NCBI GenBank assembly: GCA_947564735.1
Contig: CANOEC010000023.1
Span: 1-59,858, forward strand
Direction: 5' to 3'
DNA: 59,858 nt
From: an uncultured Lachnospiraceae bacterium
GTDB lineage: Bacteria; Bacillota; Clostridia; Lachnospirales; Lachnospiraceae
Of this stretch, positions 1 through 8,018 are shown one piece after another. The first letter of the stretch is position 1; the number at the start of each line of letters is the position of its first letter. Under the pieces are notes generated by a model that had not been told where the DNA came from, ran no database searches, and saw only the letters and a program-made list of their open reading frames with translations. Both the position numbers and the translations under genes were made by a program.

Positions 1-70
1 AGACATTTTGCAATCGAAGGCAGGCAATAAGAATATTTTACCTTTCAAGACTGCGGATGCGGCTGCCACA

Positions 71-100
71 TTGACAAACAGCAACCGTTTATGATATTGT
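71..100 (+). promoter_or_regulatory. possible promoter for the erm leader transcript
   Basis: TTGACA at 71-76 is followed after 18 bases by TATTGT at 95-100. A better -10 match, TATAAT, sits at 105-110 but lacks a good -35 at the right distance. Either would start transcription just before the leader peptide at 145. Bases 1-70 hold only short open frames in two phases and no recognisable gene. Confidence 0.35.
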
Positions 101-144
101 TTATTATAATTGATACAGGAAAATAGCAGAAAGGTGTTTGGCGT

Positions 145-192
145 ATGTGTACATTTATTCGCATTGCTCGCTTCCGTACAGAGGGGCGGTAA
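145..192 (+). CDS. erm leader peptide, 15 residues
   Basis: A short frame reads MCTFIRIARFRTEGR and stops at TAA. A GAAAGG stretch 11 bases upstream could serve as ribosome binding site. Known macrolide-arrest leader peptides upstream of erm genes are of this size, and one class depends on an Arg/Lys-X-Arg/Lys motif; RFR here fits that class. Its coding sequence at 153-163 is exactly complementary to 235-245, so a ribosome stalled on it would break that stem. The arrest function is inferred from position and motif. Confidence 0.5.
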   Translation: MCTFIRIARFRTEGR

Positions 193-434
193 GAAAGTAG
201 TTGAATAGTCTCATGGGAATGGGATTTTTTTGCGTGCGAATAAATAGTAGAGATGAATGCGCCTGCCGGCAGGATTGTCAGGGCGTATTTAGGCTGTCTG
301 CCTTATTTATAGTTGTGGATTTTTAGCAGAGAATTTCTATTCAGATGGATGTTCCCTGCTTTTTTTGTCGCCTTTTTAAACAAACTATGCGGAACTCATG
401 GGAGCCGCGAAGGACAGAATAGGAAGGAGACAAA
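153..434 (+). promoter_or_regulatory. erm attenuator region with competing hairpins
   Basis: Several stems are visible. An 11-bp perfect stem pairs 153-163 with 235-245. A second pairs 256-263 with 282-289 and contains the 12-base palindrome CCTGCCGGCAGG. A third pairs 364-377 with 421-434, with one mismatch and two G-U pairs, and would bury the AGGAAGGAG ribosome binding site of erm. A terminator-like hairpin (325-366) lies between. Leader peptide, terminator and a masked ribosome site together are the usual layout of antibiotic-induced erm control by transcriptional or translational attenuation. The refolding path is inferred. Confidence 0.5.
325..366 (+). terminator. intrinsic terminator in the erm leader
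   Basis: AGCAGAGAA (325-333) pairs with TTCCCTGCT (352-360) with one internal mismatch, followed by a run of seven T (360-366). It lies after the leader peptide and before erm, so it may be a conditional terminator. Confidence 0.45.
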
Positions 435-436
435 TC

Positions 437-1228
437 ATGAATAAAGGCAGGAGACAGGCAGACACTGATTATAGAAAGCATGTGTCTGATTCACAGAATT
501 TTATCACAAGCAAAAAACTGCTTCACAGGATAGTGAATCTGAGCAATATTGACAAAAACGACACAGTTGTTGAAATCGGAACCGGAAAGGGACATTTGAC
601 GGAGGAGTTGTGTAAGAAGGCGGGAGAGGTGTATTCGCTGGAGATTGACCGCAGGATGTATGAGAATGCCAAGCTGCGATTGGCGAAGTACACGAATTTG
701 CAGTTAATCTGCGGGGATTTCCTCAAATATAAATTACCCGTAAAAGGAGACTACAAGGTATTCGCCAACATCCCTTATTTTATCACGACGCAGATTGTCG
801 GAAAGCTGACAAGCGGGACGGCAATGCCTACGGATATCTGGCTGATTATGGAGAAGGGAGCGGCAAAAAGATTTCTGGGTATGCCAAAGGAGACGGAGAA
901 ATCTCTGCTTCTCAAGGTAAACTGGGAAATGAAAATCAGGTATCATTTCCGCAGGGAGGATTTTCACCCTGCGCCGTCGGTGGATTCCGTTTTGGTGCAT
1001 TTTCAGAAAAAAGAAGTGCCGGATTTGAATCGAAATGAGTATGACGCTTTTCGTAAGTTCATTGAGCATTCGATGAAATACGGCATCTGCGGGAAAAGAG
1101 GAGTGCTGACTAAAAGGCAGGTGGAGGTGGCGCTTAAGCAGGCGGGATTGCCCCATGCCCATGAGGACGGACTTACGCTGTATGTGCAATGGCTCTGCTT
1201 ATTCCGATGGTATCAAAAAATAAGTTGA
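437..1228 (+). CDS. erm: 23S rRNA adenine-N6 methyltransferase, Erm family
   Basis: Predicted to dimethylate the macrolide-contact adenine (A2058) of 23S rRNA, giving macrolide-lincosamide-streptogramin B resistance. The 263-residue protein has the Rossmann SAM-binding motif VVEIGTGKGHLTEEL, an acidic LEIDRR loop, GDFLKY, and the catalytic NIPYF motif, followed by a C-terminal RNA-binding region ending in YVQWLCLFRWYQ, which favours Erm over the related KsgA/RsmA enzymes. The ATG at 437 is chosen because AGGAAGGAG lies just upstream; an in-frame ATG at 398 has no such site. The stop overlaps the -35 of the next operon. The exact Erm class cannot be told by eye. Confidence 0.88.
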   Translation: MNKGRRQADTDYRKHVSDSQNFITSKKLLHRIVNLSNIDKNDTVVEIGTGKGHLTEELCKKAGEVYSLEIDRRMYENAKLRLAKYTNLQLICGDFLKYKLPVKGDYKVFANIPYFITTQIVGKLTSGTAMPTDIWLIMEKGAAKRFLGMPKETEKSLLLKVNWEMKIRYHFRREDFHPAPSVDSVLVHFQKKEVPDLNRNEYDAFRKFIEHSMKYGICGKRGVLTKRQVEVALKQAGLPHAHEDGLTLYVQWLCLFRWYQKIS

Positions 1229-1253
1229 ATGATATCCTCACATGATATATAAT
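1225..1253 (+). promoter_or_regulatory. promoter of the tetR-CPBP operon
   Basis: TTGAAT at 1225-1230 and TATAAT at 1248-1253 are separated by 17 bases. The -35 overlaps the erm stop codon. This is a close match to the housekeeping promoter pattern. Confidence 0.75.
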
Positions 1254-1257
1254 TTAT

Positions 1258-1280
1258 GTTATATAACAATAATTATATAA
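1258..1280. promoter_or_regulatory. palindromic operator candidate for the TetR protein
   Basis: GTTATATAAC (1258-1267) and TTATATAA (1273-1280) are perfect palindromes lying between the -10 box and the tetR start. The site suits autorepression by the TetR product, but AT-rich palindromes also occur by chance. Confidence 0.35.
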
Positions 1281-1292
1281 AGGGTGATAGGT

Positions 1293-1865
1293 ATGCCGCC
1301 GAAAGCGAAAATTACAAGGGAAATGATTGTGGAAGCAGCTTTTGAAATTGTACGAGTAAAAGGCGCGGAGAATGTCAACGCGCGGACAGTCGCACAGAAG
1401 CTGGGATGTTCTACGCAGCCTGTTATGTATCATTTTGCAAAGATTGACGATATGAAAAGAGCCGTATACGAAAAAGCGGGCAGGTTCCATACGGAATATC
1501 TGATGAAGGTTGAAGAGCCGCAGAATGGAATGATGCTGGGTATTGGATTGAATTATATCCGCTTTGCAATTAAGGAGCCGTATCTATTCCGTTTCCTCTT
1601 TCAGTCGGGATATGTGGCTGAGAACAGTCTGCCGGAGATGATAGAGTTCGGGGAAGTTACACCGTTTCTGTCTGTGATGTGCAAGACAACGGAAATGAAC
1701 TTGGAGCAGGCGAAGGAAGTTTTCTTGACAATTGCCATGTTTGTGCATGGCTATGCGAGCATCATTGCAAACAATTCTTTGGAGTACGATGAAAAGGTTG
1801 TGGCTTTGCATCTGCAGCGGGTATATCGGGGCGCCATCTTATCGGCACAGGAGGAAAAGAAATGA
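1293..1865 (+). CDS. TetR/AcrR family transcriptional regulator
   Basis: A 190-residue protein with an N-terminal helix-turn-helix (about residues 8-50, with TVAQKLGCSTQPVMYHF as turn and recognition helix) and a helical ligand-binding C-terminal part. The ATG at 1293 is preferred over an in-frame GTG at 1284 because AAAGGG lies 6 bases upstream. It begins an operon: its stop overlaps the next start as ATGA. The product likely represses its own operon through the palindromes at 1258-1280. The ligand is unknown. Confidence 0.85.
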   Translation: MPPKAKITREMIVEAAFEIVRVKGAENVNARTVAQKLGCSTQPVMYHFAKIDDMKRAVYEKAGRFHTEYLMKVEEPQNGMMLGIGLNYIRFAIKEPYLFRFLFQSGYVAENSLPEMIEFGEVTPFLSVMCKTTEMNLEQAKEVFLTIAMFVHGYASIIANNSLEYDEKVVALHLQRVYRGAILSAQEEKK

Positions 1866-2578
1866 AGCGGTTGTATGAGAAGAATGAGCTTATGTTTTCA
1901 TTGGCATGGATTATTGCCTATGTGGTTTTGTTCAGTGTGGCGGACAGCGTTTCGATTGCTTTGGGAACAGCTAAGATCGTTACGGTACCGTTGTGCGCGA
2001 TAATGACAGCGGTTCTTACAAGCTGGATTGTAAAAAACGGTTTGCGCGGGAAATACGGTTTGTGTAAAATAGAAGGTGCGTACAGAAAATATTTTTATTT
2101 TCTGCCGTTAATTGTGATTGCGTCAACAAATCTCTGGGGCGGTGTTTTTCTGCGCATGTCTGTGGTGGAGACAATATTATATATCATCAGTATGATATGC
2201 GTAGGGTTTATTGAGGAGATTATTTTCAGAGGTTTTTTGTTTCAGGCATTGTGCAAGGAAAATAAAAAGCGGGCGTTTATCGTTTCGAGTATTACATTTG
2301 GAATCGGGCATATCGTAAATCTATTGAACGGTGCGGAAGTGGTATCGACTTTTTTACAGATATGCTATGCGACGGCGATTGGTTTTTTGTTCACGGTCAT
2401 CTTCTACCAGTCAAAGAGTCTGGTTCCCTGTATCATTACCCATAGTCTGGTCAATTCATTGAGCGCTGTTGCTGGTGAAAGTACGAAGACGCTCGCTATT
2501 GTGACAGCCATTGTGTTGACAGTGCTTTCCGTGGCTTATGCGGTGTGGCTGTTGAGGAAAGGTGACATGAATGAATAG
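1862..2578 (+). CDS. CPBP family intramembrane metalloprotease
   Basis: A 238-residue, multi-spanning membrane protein with the CPBP (CAAX protease/bacteriocin-processing, Abi) motifs: EEIIFRG (EExxxR), FGIGH and THSLVNS carrying the metal-binding histidines. Members cleave prenylated or peptide substrates in the membrane; many protect against bacteriocins. It overlaps tetR by 4 bases and the next CPBP gene by 8, so the three are co-transcribed. The substrate is unknown. Confidence 0.8.
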   Translation: MKRLYEKNELMFSLAWIIAYVVLFSVADSVSIALGTAKIVTVPLCAIMTAVLTSWIVKNGLRGKYGLCKIEGAYRKYFYFLPLIVIASTNLWGGVFLRMSVVETILYIISMICVGFIEEIIFRGFLFQALCKENKKRAFIVSSITFGIGHIVNLLNGAEVVSTFLQICYATAIGFLFTVIFYQSKSLVPCIITHSLVNSLSAVAGESTKTLAIVTAIVLTVLSVAYAVWLLRKGDMNE

Positions 2579-3314
2579 AAAAAATGCGCTGGCTCTCTAT
2601 TTAACAGGGACTTTAGGGCAGATATGGGTGGTTTGCATTATCACTTTTATATTGCGAAATAGCGGAATAGAGGTGGATGGTACAACACCGGCTGGAATCC
2701 TTGCGATTGGAATCGGCGGAACATCCTCTGCCTTATGGGGAATGATTGTTTCAGTGAAATACAAGAAGTACCGTGTAAAGAATATCGGGAAGGATTTTGT
2801 GAATATAAAGCAAGGATACGCCAATTACTTATGGGTACTTTTGTTTTTGGGTTTCGATTTTTGCTGTGTTTTGTTTGGGGGCAAATTACAGATAAATGCG
2901 TGGTATGTTCCTGCGTTGTTATTTCTGAAAGCGATTTTGTTTGGAGGGATAGAGGAACTGGGGTGGAGATATACGTTTCAGCCCATTTTAGAAGAAAAGT
3001 CCGGCTATGTTGTGTCAACGCTTCTGACCTTTCTGGCATGGGGAATATGGCATTTTTCCTATTTTTATATTGAGGGAACGATACGACAAGTACAAGGAAT
3101 TGACTTTTCGGTGGGATTGTTGATTAATTGCTTTATTTTATCAGCATTATATGTCAAGACAAAAAGTTTATGGATATGCGTAATGACCCATGCTCTCATC
3201 AATGTTTTTTCGCAATTGGCAATAGGCGGTAATCAGTATGTACTGCTTGCTTGCAGAATCGTGATTGTGGTAATGGCGGTTGTTGTTTCGACGAAGGAAC
3301 GGCGGAAAGTTTAA
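2571..3314 (+). CDS. CPBP family intramembrane metalloprotease
   Basis: A second CPBP protein (247 residues) with GIEELGWRY (EExxxR), WGIWHFSYF and MTHALINV motifs and about seven hydrophobic segments. The start overlaps the end of the previous gene, with AGGAAAGGTGAC as ribosome site. Tandem non-identical CPBP genes behind a TetR gene suggest a paired membrane function such as peptide processing or self-immunity; this is inference. Confidence 0.8.
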   Translation: MNRKNALALYLTGTLGQIWVVCIITFILRNSGIEVDGTTPAGILAIGIGGTSSALWGMIVSVKYKKYRVKNIGKDFVNIKQGYANYLWVLLFLGFDFCCVLFGGKLQINAWYVPALLFLKAILFGGIEELGWRYTFQPILEEKSGYVVSTLLTFLAWGIWHFSYFYIEGTIRQVQGIDFSVGLLINCFILSALYVKTKSLWICVMTHALINVFSQLAIGGNQYVLLACRIVIVVMAVVVSTKERRKV

Positions 3315-3340
3315 GGCTGTGTAATGATTTCTAGTATAGG

Positions 3341-3499
3341 ACAAATATTAAAGAGTTCCCGGAGCAATTAGGAAACTTTTTGAGGCTAAACATCCCTCAA
3401 TATGATATGATAGATTTGCAGTTGGACGTTTATAAAAATTGTAGTGAGATTATTCATGAAAACTTTGATATTAAATGGCTCTCCAAGAATAAATGGTGA
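3341..3499 (+). pseudogene. unrecognised coding-like remnant
   Basis: An open frame with protein-like composition (NIKEFPEQLGNFLRLN..., then IPQYDMIDLQLDVYKNC) runs without a start codon or ribosome site and ends inside the next gene in another phase. It may be the tail of a gene cut by a rearrangement. No family was recognised. Confidence 0.25.
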
Positions 3500-4004
3500 C
3501 ACGAACAGCCTTATTAGGCATATCACATCAAAAAAATTAGATGAGTATAAGATTGTTAATGCATACAGATGTGACATTTCGCCTTGTGTTGATTGCAGAT
3601 ATTGCTGGAAAAATAAGGGCTGTTCAATAAATGATGAAATGCAGGCTGTATATCAATACATACAGAAATGCGATAACATTTTGATTGCTTCACCGCTTTA
3701 TTTTTCGGAGTTGACCGGGAAATTATTAGATGTTGGTAGCAGACTCCAAACATATTTTTGCGCCAGATTTTTTAGAAATGAAGAACCTATTGCAAAATCC
3801 AAGAAAGGGGCAGTCATCTTGGTTGGCGGCGGAGATGGTCATATAGACAAAGCATATGACACAGCATGTACGCTTTTGCATCATATGAACTGCCACAACA
3901 TTCATGAGGCTGTATATAGCCATAGCACGAATATCATACCTGCAATCAATGATGAACACACACTTATGGGATTAAATAGTATATATGATTTTTTTATAAA
4001 TTAG
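3456..4004 (+). CDS. flavodoxin family NAD(P)H-dependent oxidoreductase
   Basis: A 182-residue protein starting MKTLILNGSPRINGDTN, the FMN-phosphate loop of the flavodoxin-like reductases. Cysteines follow in CDISPCVDCRYCWKNKGC, typical of a subgroup with a Cys-rich segment, then ASPLYFSELTG, a flavin-contact loop. It probably reduces quinones or other small electrophiles with FMN. ATG 3456 gives the family's normal N-terminus; a GTG at 3444 is also in frame, and no strong ribosome site is seen. The gene lies in an AT-rich, partly decayed block. Confidence 0.75.
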   Translation: MKTLILNGSPRINGDTNSLIRHITSKKLDEYKIVNAYRCDISPCVDCRYCWKNKGCSINDEMQAVYQYIQKCDNILIASPLYFSELTGKLLDVGSRLQTYFCARFFRNEEPIAKSKKGAVILVGGGDGHIDKAYDTACTLLHHMNCHNIHEAVYSHSTNIIPAINDEHTLMGLNSIYDFFIN

Positions 4005-4010
4005 GAATAA

Positions 4011-4271
4011 GTCAGGGTTTATTTTATAGAAAGATGTAATTTCCGCAAACCAAATAAAAGGATATTCGATTTGGCTTTGGAAAAAGCGCAGTTACAGCCG
4101 GAGGATGTCTGGTATATCGGTGCTCAGTATGAATGCGATGTGAAAGGTTCCTTAAATGCCGGACTGTTGCCGGTATGGTACATAGGGGCGATTGATTTGC
4201 CATATACAGAAGATAGAAATATTATGACAATGAGCATTCGGAGTGAAATGGAGCGGTATATGGAGGTATAG
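4011..4271 (+). pseudogene. HAD-family hydrolase, C-terminal fragment
   Basis: Only the last third of a HAD phosphatase remains: FRKPNKRIFDLAL carries the motif III lysine and VWYIGAQYECDVKGSLNAG is the motif IV region. The nucleophile motif (DxD) and motif II are missing, the frame has no start with a ribosome site, and the usual motif IV Asp after YIG is Ala. The piece cannot be a working hydrolase. It ends just before the Nudix gene. Confidence 0.7.
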
Positions 4272-4274
4272 CGT

Positions 4275-4724
4275 ATGCAGAGAACAGAAAATGTCGAATT
4301 AACAGTTTTATGTCTGATTCATCAAAAAGATAAATATCTTTTACAAAACAGATTAAAAGATGATTGGAAAGGCTTAACTTTGCCCGGAGGACATATTGAA
4401 AAAAATGAATCTATTATAGATGCTGTTATTCGGGAAATGAAAGAGGAAACGGGGCTTACTATTCAAAATCCAAGATTATGCGGAATCAAGCAATTTCCCA
4501 TAGAGAATGGACGATACATTGTATTTTTATTCCATACAGATGAATTTTTTGGAGAAGTAACATCGTCAGAGGAGGGGGAGATGGTTTGGGTAAAAAAGTC
4601 AGAATTACCAAAAATGAATACCGTAGATGACTTATCACCACTTCTTCGAGTAATGGAAGATGACAATTTGACGGAATTTCAATATGTAATTGAGAATAGT
4701 AAATGGAATATGATTATAAAATGA
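4275..4724 (+). CDS. Nudix hydrolase, MutT/8-oxo-dGTP diphosphatase type
   Basis: A 149-residue protein with a complete Nudix box starting GGHIEKNESIIDAVIREM and continuing KEETGL, which binds the metal and cleaves nucleoside-diphosphate-X bonds. The layout (beta strand LTVLCLI, LPGG, Nudix box, then FHTDEFFGE and EGEMVWV) resembles 8-oxo-dGTP diphosphatases, but the substrate cannot be fixed by eye. GGAGG lies 8 bases before the ATG, inside the end of the HAD remnant. Confidence 0.8.
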   Translation: MQRTENVELTVLCLIHQKDKYLLQNRLKDDWKGLTLPGGHIEKNESIIDAVIREMKEETGLTIQNPRLCGIKQFPIENGRYIVFLFHTDEFFGEVTSSEEGEMVWVKKSELPKMNTVDDLSPLLRVMEDDNLTEFQYVIENSKWNMIIK

Positions 4725-4929
4725 AAAGACCCGGATATCACGGTGTCACAAGAGCGTGGTGAATTTGCCGGAGGTAGTGTATAATGGGAATGATTAGCAT
4801 GGCGGAAAGATTAAACAACAGTTAATAAAATTTCTGATTTTATAATTCCTATTCAATTGTGGACAGTCCTCTTCTTTGTTATGCTTGAAAAAAATAAATA
4901 TAGGACAGGCGGAAAGGGGACAAATTACG

Positions 4930-6057
4930 ATGCAGATAGGACAGGTTATCAGACAATACCGCAAAGAAAAAGAGATGACGCAGGAGGAGATGGCAAACCG
5001 ACTTGGCGTGACGGCGCCGGCGGTCAATAAGTGGGAGAACGGCGGCTCCATGCCGGATATTATGCTGCTTGCGCCGATTGCCAGACTGCTGGGGATTTCT
5101 CTGGATACGTTGTTGTCTTTTCGGGAGGAGCTGACGCAGGAAGAGATACAGGATATCATCTATACGCTAAATTCCAAGCTGCGTGAGCAGTCATTCGAGG
5201 AAGCGTTTGCGTATGCGAAGGAGAAAATGGAACAGTATCCGAACTGCGAGGCGTTATTATTGGAAGCAGCGGTGCTGTTAAACGCTGGGCGGGCGAAGCG
5301 TGAAGACGGTGGAGAAAATGAGCGGCAGGCAGAAGAAAAGTGTGGCATGAGCGACGACATAGAACAGGGTAGTCCGGAAGAAGAGTATGATGCTGTCATC
5401 AATGGATGGCTTAAAGGGGCGCTTCGGAGCAAGCAGGAACAGATTCGCATCATGGCGGCGGACGCGTTGTTTAGTTTTCATTTAAGAAACGAGGAATATG
5501 AGAAGGCGGAGGAGTGTCTGGCGTATTACTCTGAGCAGAATCCTGAACGAAAACGGCGGCAGGCGCTTATCTACAGCAGGACGAACAGAAGACAGGAGGC
5601 GTACAAAACCTATGAGGAACTTCTGTTTTCCACGTATCAGATGGCGAATCTGCTATTTGGAAGTATTTTGATGCTGGCAGAGCAGGATGGCAACAGGGAA
5701 AAAGTGCGGAAGATGGTTGACAAGCAGAGCGCGCTGGCGGAGATTTTTGAGATGGGCGAATACCATAAAATTTCCAACAGGCTGGAGCTGGCGATGATGG
5801 AGAAGGATGGGGACGCGGCAGTCACAATCATGAAGCAGCTTCTTGCCAGCATAGACGATATCAATCACTTTACGAAGTCGTCACTTTATGAGCATATGAC
5901 TTTTCGGGAAATCAGACCGGAATTTGTGGCGCAGATACGGGAAGACTTACTGAAAAGCTTCCGTAAAAGCTTCCATGATGAAGCATGCGGGTTTCTAAAT
6001 GGGGATGCCGGGTGGGAGGAATTTCAGTCATATGAAATACAGGATACTGATTGTTGA
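4930..6057 (+). CDS. XRE-family regulator with TPR-like C-terminal domain
   Basis: A 375-residue protein. Residues 1-65 form an XRE/Cro helix-turn-helix (IGQVIRQYRKEKEMTQEEMA, then VTAPAVNKWENG), followed by long amphipathic helices with repeat-like spacing (RNEEYEKAEECLAYY, TNRRQEAYKTYEELL) that look like tetratricopeptide-type repeats. The ATG at 4930 follows AAAGGGG and removes an improbable 18-residue extension. It overlaps the response regulator by 26 bases, so it is probably an extra layer of control over the Bce-like module downstream. Confidence 0.8.
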   Translation: MQIGQVIRQYRKEKEMTQEEMANRLGVTAPAVNKWENGGSMPDIMLLAPIARLLGISLDTLLSFREELTQEEIQDIIYTLNSKLREQSFEEAFAYAKEKMEQYPNCEALLLEAAVLLNAGRAKREDGGENERQAEEKCGMSDDIEQGSPEEEYDAVINGWLKGALRSKQEQIRIMAADALFSFHLRNEEYEKAEECLAYYSEQNPERKRRQALIYSRTNRRQEAYKTYEELLFSTYQMANLLFGSILMLAEQDGNREKVRKMVDKQSALAEIFEMGEYHKISNRLELAMMEKDGDAAVTIMKQLLASIDDINHFTKSSLYEHMTFREIRPEFVAQIREDLLKSFRKSFHDEACGFLNGDAGWEEFQSYEIQDTDC

Positions 6058-6703
6058 GGATGATAAAACGATACAGCAGCAATTAAAAACTCTTTTAACT
6101 GGAAGCGGATATGAGGCGGAGGGTGTGACGGATTTTACGGCAGTAGTCGAACAGGTGAAAACATATGCTCCCCATCTGGTTTTATTGGATATTAAGCTGC
6201 CGGGCGACGACGGGTTTGCAATCTGCTCCCAGATTCGTGCCTTTTCTGATATGCCGATTATCTTTGTGACGAGCAGTAATACGGATATGGATGAGTTGAA
6301 CAGTATCATGCTGGGCGGCGACGCTTTTATCACAAAACCTTATAACACGGCGATTTTGCTGGCGAAGATGTCTGCGCTTCTTAGGCGGGCGTATGCGTCT
6401 GGCAGGCAGGAGGTTTTGACGTGGAACAATGTCTCCCTGCATCTGGAAGGAAGCTTTATTGAGTACAACGGTCAGAAAGCGGAGCTGACAAAAAATGAGG
6501 TGAAAATTCTTTATTATCTTTTCAGAAATGTGGGAAAAATCTGTCCCAGAAATGATATCATTGATTTTTTGTGGGACAGCCGGCTCTATGTGGACGACAA
6601 TGCCTTAAGCGTGAATATGACGCGTATTCGTGAGAAGTTAGCGTCTATCGGGCTGAAAGAGTTCATTCAGACGAAGCACAGACAGGGATATGTGATTGTG
6701 TGA
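6032..6703 (+). CDS. OmpR-family response regulator of the first Bce-like module
   Basis: A 223-residue protein: receiver domain with the acidic pair VEDD, phospho-acceptor Asp53 in LLDIKLPGDDG and the conserved Lys in ITKPY, then a winged-helix DNA-binding domain (ELTKNEVKILYYLF, SVNMTRIREKL, TKHRQGYVI). It pairs with the kinase just downstream and probably activates the ABC transporter genes at 8354-11453 in response to a cell-envelope antibiotic. The start ATG at 6032 lies inside the xre gene, behind GGGAGG. Confidence 0.88.
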   Translation: MKYRILIVEDDKTIQQQLKTLLTGSGYEAEGVTDFTAVVEQVKTYAPHLVLLDIKLPGDDGFAICSQIRAFSDMPIIFVTSSNTDMDELNSIMLGGDAFITKPYNTAILLAKMSALLRRAYASGRQEVLTWNNVSLHLEGSFIEYNGQKAELTKNEVKILYYLFRNVGKICPRNDIIDFLWDSRLYVDDNALSVNMTRIREKLASIGLKEFIQTKHRQGYVIV

Positions 6704-6782
6704 TAGTAAGGGGTGTGGATTCCGGTTTAGGCTGGGAAGCAGTCATGGGAGTAAATGTGGGAACATACAGATATGGGGATGC

Positions 6783-7889
6783 ATGATGGATAGCAGGAAA
6801 TATTTGGCGGATAAGCTGCCGGCAATTTTAATGAATCTAACCGGAATGATTTTCCTTGCAGCGTTTTTGGCGGTGAGCGGGACGGACGGATACAGCATTC
6901 TTTTCATCCTGTTTGTCTGGACGGTGGCGCTGTGTTGTTATGTGGCGACGGCATGTTTTTTGCGAAAAAAATATCTGGATAAGCTGCTTGCGATGACACA
7001 AGAGCTGGAAGAACGGTATCTGATTGCGGAGGTTGCGGCAAAGCCTGAGCGGGCGGACGATGCGGTTTTTATAGAGATTATGAAAATGGCTGAAAAGTCC
7101 ATGCTGGAAAAAATCGCAAGGATAGAGAAAGAGCGAAGGGAATACAAGGAGTATATCGAACAGTGGGTGCATGAGGTGAAAACGCCGATTGCCGCCATGA
7201 AGCTGCTTGGTGAGAACAACCGCAGCGATTTTACGAGGGAACTGCTCGCAGAGCTGGAGCATGTGAACCATTACACGGAGCAGGCGCTTTATTATGCACG
7301 CAGCGAGCATACGGAGAAGGATTATATCATTCGGGAGATTGATTTGGAAAGCGTGGTGCATGGTGCGGTTGCCGACAGCAAATATCTGCTGCGCCAGAAT
7401 GGCGTGGCGATTCTGATAGACGAGATGGATGCATGTGTTTATACCGATGATAAGTGGCTGCGGTTCATTTTGAATCAGTTGATTGGCAATGCGGTGAAAT
7501 ACCGTGGAGAGCAGCCGGCGCTACATTTTTATGTAACAGGAAATTCTACCAAATGTGGAAGAACGTTTTATTCCTGCACGAGTTCGCGAAGCGAATCTCG
7601 CAATCGAGCTTGCTCGATTTTTTCTTGTAGGAAGGCGGATACGGTTTCGCTTACGGTGGAAGACAATGGGATCGGTATTGCCAAAAGCGACCTGCCGCGC
7701 ATTTTCGAGAAGGGATTTACCGGGGACAACGGGCGGAGGGTTCCTAGTTCCACTGGAATAGGGCTTTATCTTTGTAAGAAGCTTTGTGATAAGCTGGGAA
7801 TCGGCTTGGCGGTTTATTCTGAGGGGCAAGGCACGAAGGTGGTGCTTTCTTTTCATATCAATGATTTTGTGACAGAAGTGCAGGGATGA
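6783..7889 (+). CDS. BceS-like sensor histidine kinase carrying a repeat-encoded insertion
   Basis: A 368-residue intramembrane-sensing kinase: two membrane segments (about 13-32 and 37-60) with almost no extracellular loop, phospho-acceptor His130 in QWVHEVKTPIA, N box NQLIGNAVKY, G1 box VEDNGIGI and G2 box STGIGLYL. Such kinases sense flux through a partner BceAB transporter rather than ligand directly. Residues about 252-282, between the N and G1 boxes, are unlike any kinase: Cys/Ser/Arg-rich and encoded by the hairpin repeat at 7536-7629. All later motifs stay in frame, so the enzyme may still work. Paired ATG codons occur at 6783 and 6786. Confidence 0.82.
   Translation: MMDSRKYLADKLPAILMNLTGMIFLAAFLAVSGTDGYSILFILFVWTVALCCYVATACFLRKKYLDKLLAMTQELEERYLIAEVAAKPERADDAVFIEIMKMAEKSMLEKIARIEKERREYKEYIEQWVHEVKTPIAAMKLLGENNRSDFTRELLAELEHVNHYTEQALYYARSEHTEKDYIIREIDLESVVHGAVADSKYLLRQNGVAILIDEMDACVYTDDKWLRFILNQLIGNAVKYRGEQPALHFYVTGNSTKCGRTFYSCTSSRSESRNRACSIFSCRKADTVSLTVEDNGIGIAKSDLPRIFEKGFTGDNGRRVPSSTGIGLYLCKKLCDKLGIGLAVYSEGQGTKVVLSFHINDFVTEVQG
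7536..7629 (+). repeat. GAA-triloop hairpin repeat inserted in a kinase gene
   Basis: Starts ACAGGAAATTCTACCAAA and ends TTTTCTTGTA, like the other family members at 35429, 38257 and 59568. It contains GAGTTCGC-GAA-GCGAATCTC and ATCGAGC-TT-GCTCGAT hairpins. The first hairpin and its flank are almost identical to the copy at 59645-59669. The insert is 93-94 bases, near a multiple of three, and leaves the kinase frame open. Confidence 0.8.
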
Positions 7890-8018
7890 CAGCCCTGCAC
7901 TTCTTACATTTTTGTAAGAACTTTGTAAGAAAAGTTGATACAAATGAGGGAAGCGGATTTGGTATCATACAAAAGAGCATCGAAGATGTGAGGCGCAGGA
8001 TTTGACGCTTATATGCAG

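Noticed and set aside
2-94. Open frame at the window start that could be the end of an upstream gene
   Set aside because: Two phases are open over the same bases and neither gives a recognisable protein end.
437-1228. KsgA/RsmA 16S rRNA dimethyltransferase
   Set aside because: The C-terminal pattern, the leader peptide and the attenuator point to Erm; the NIPYF motif alone would fit both.
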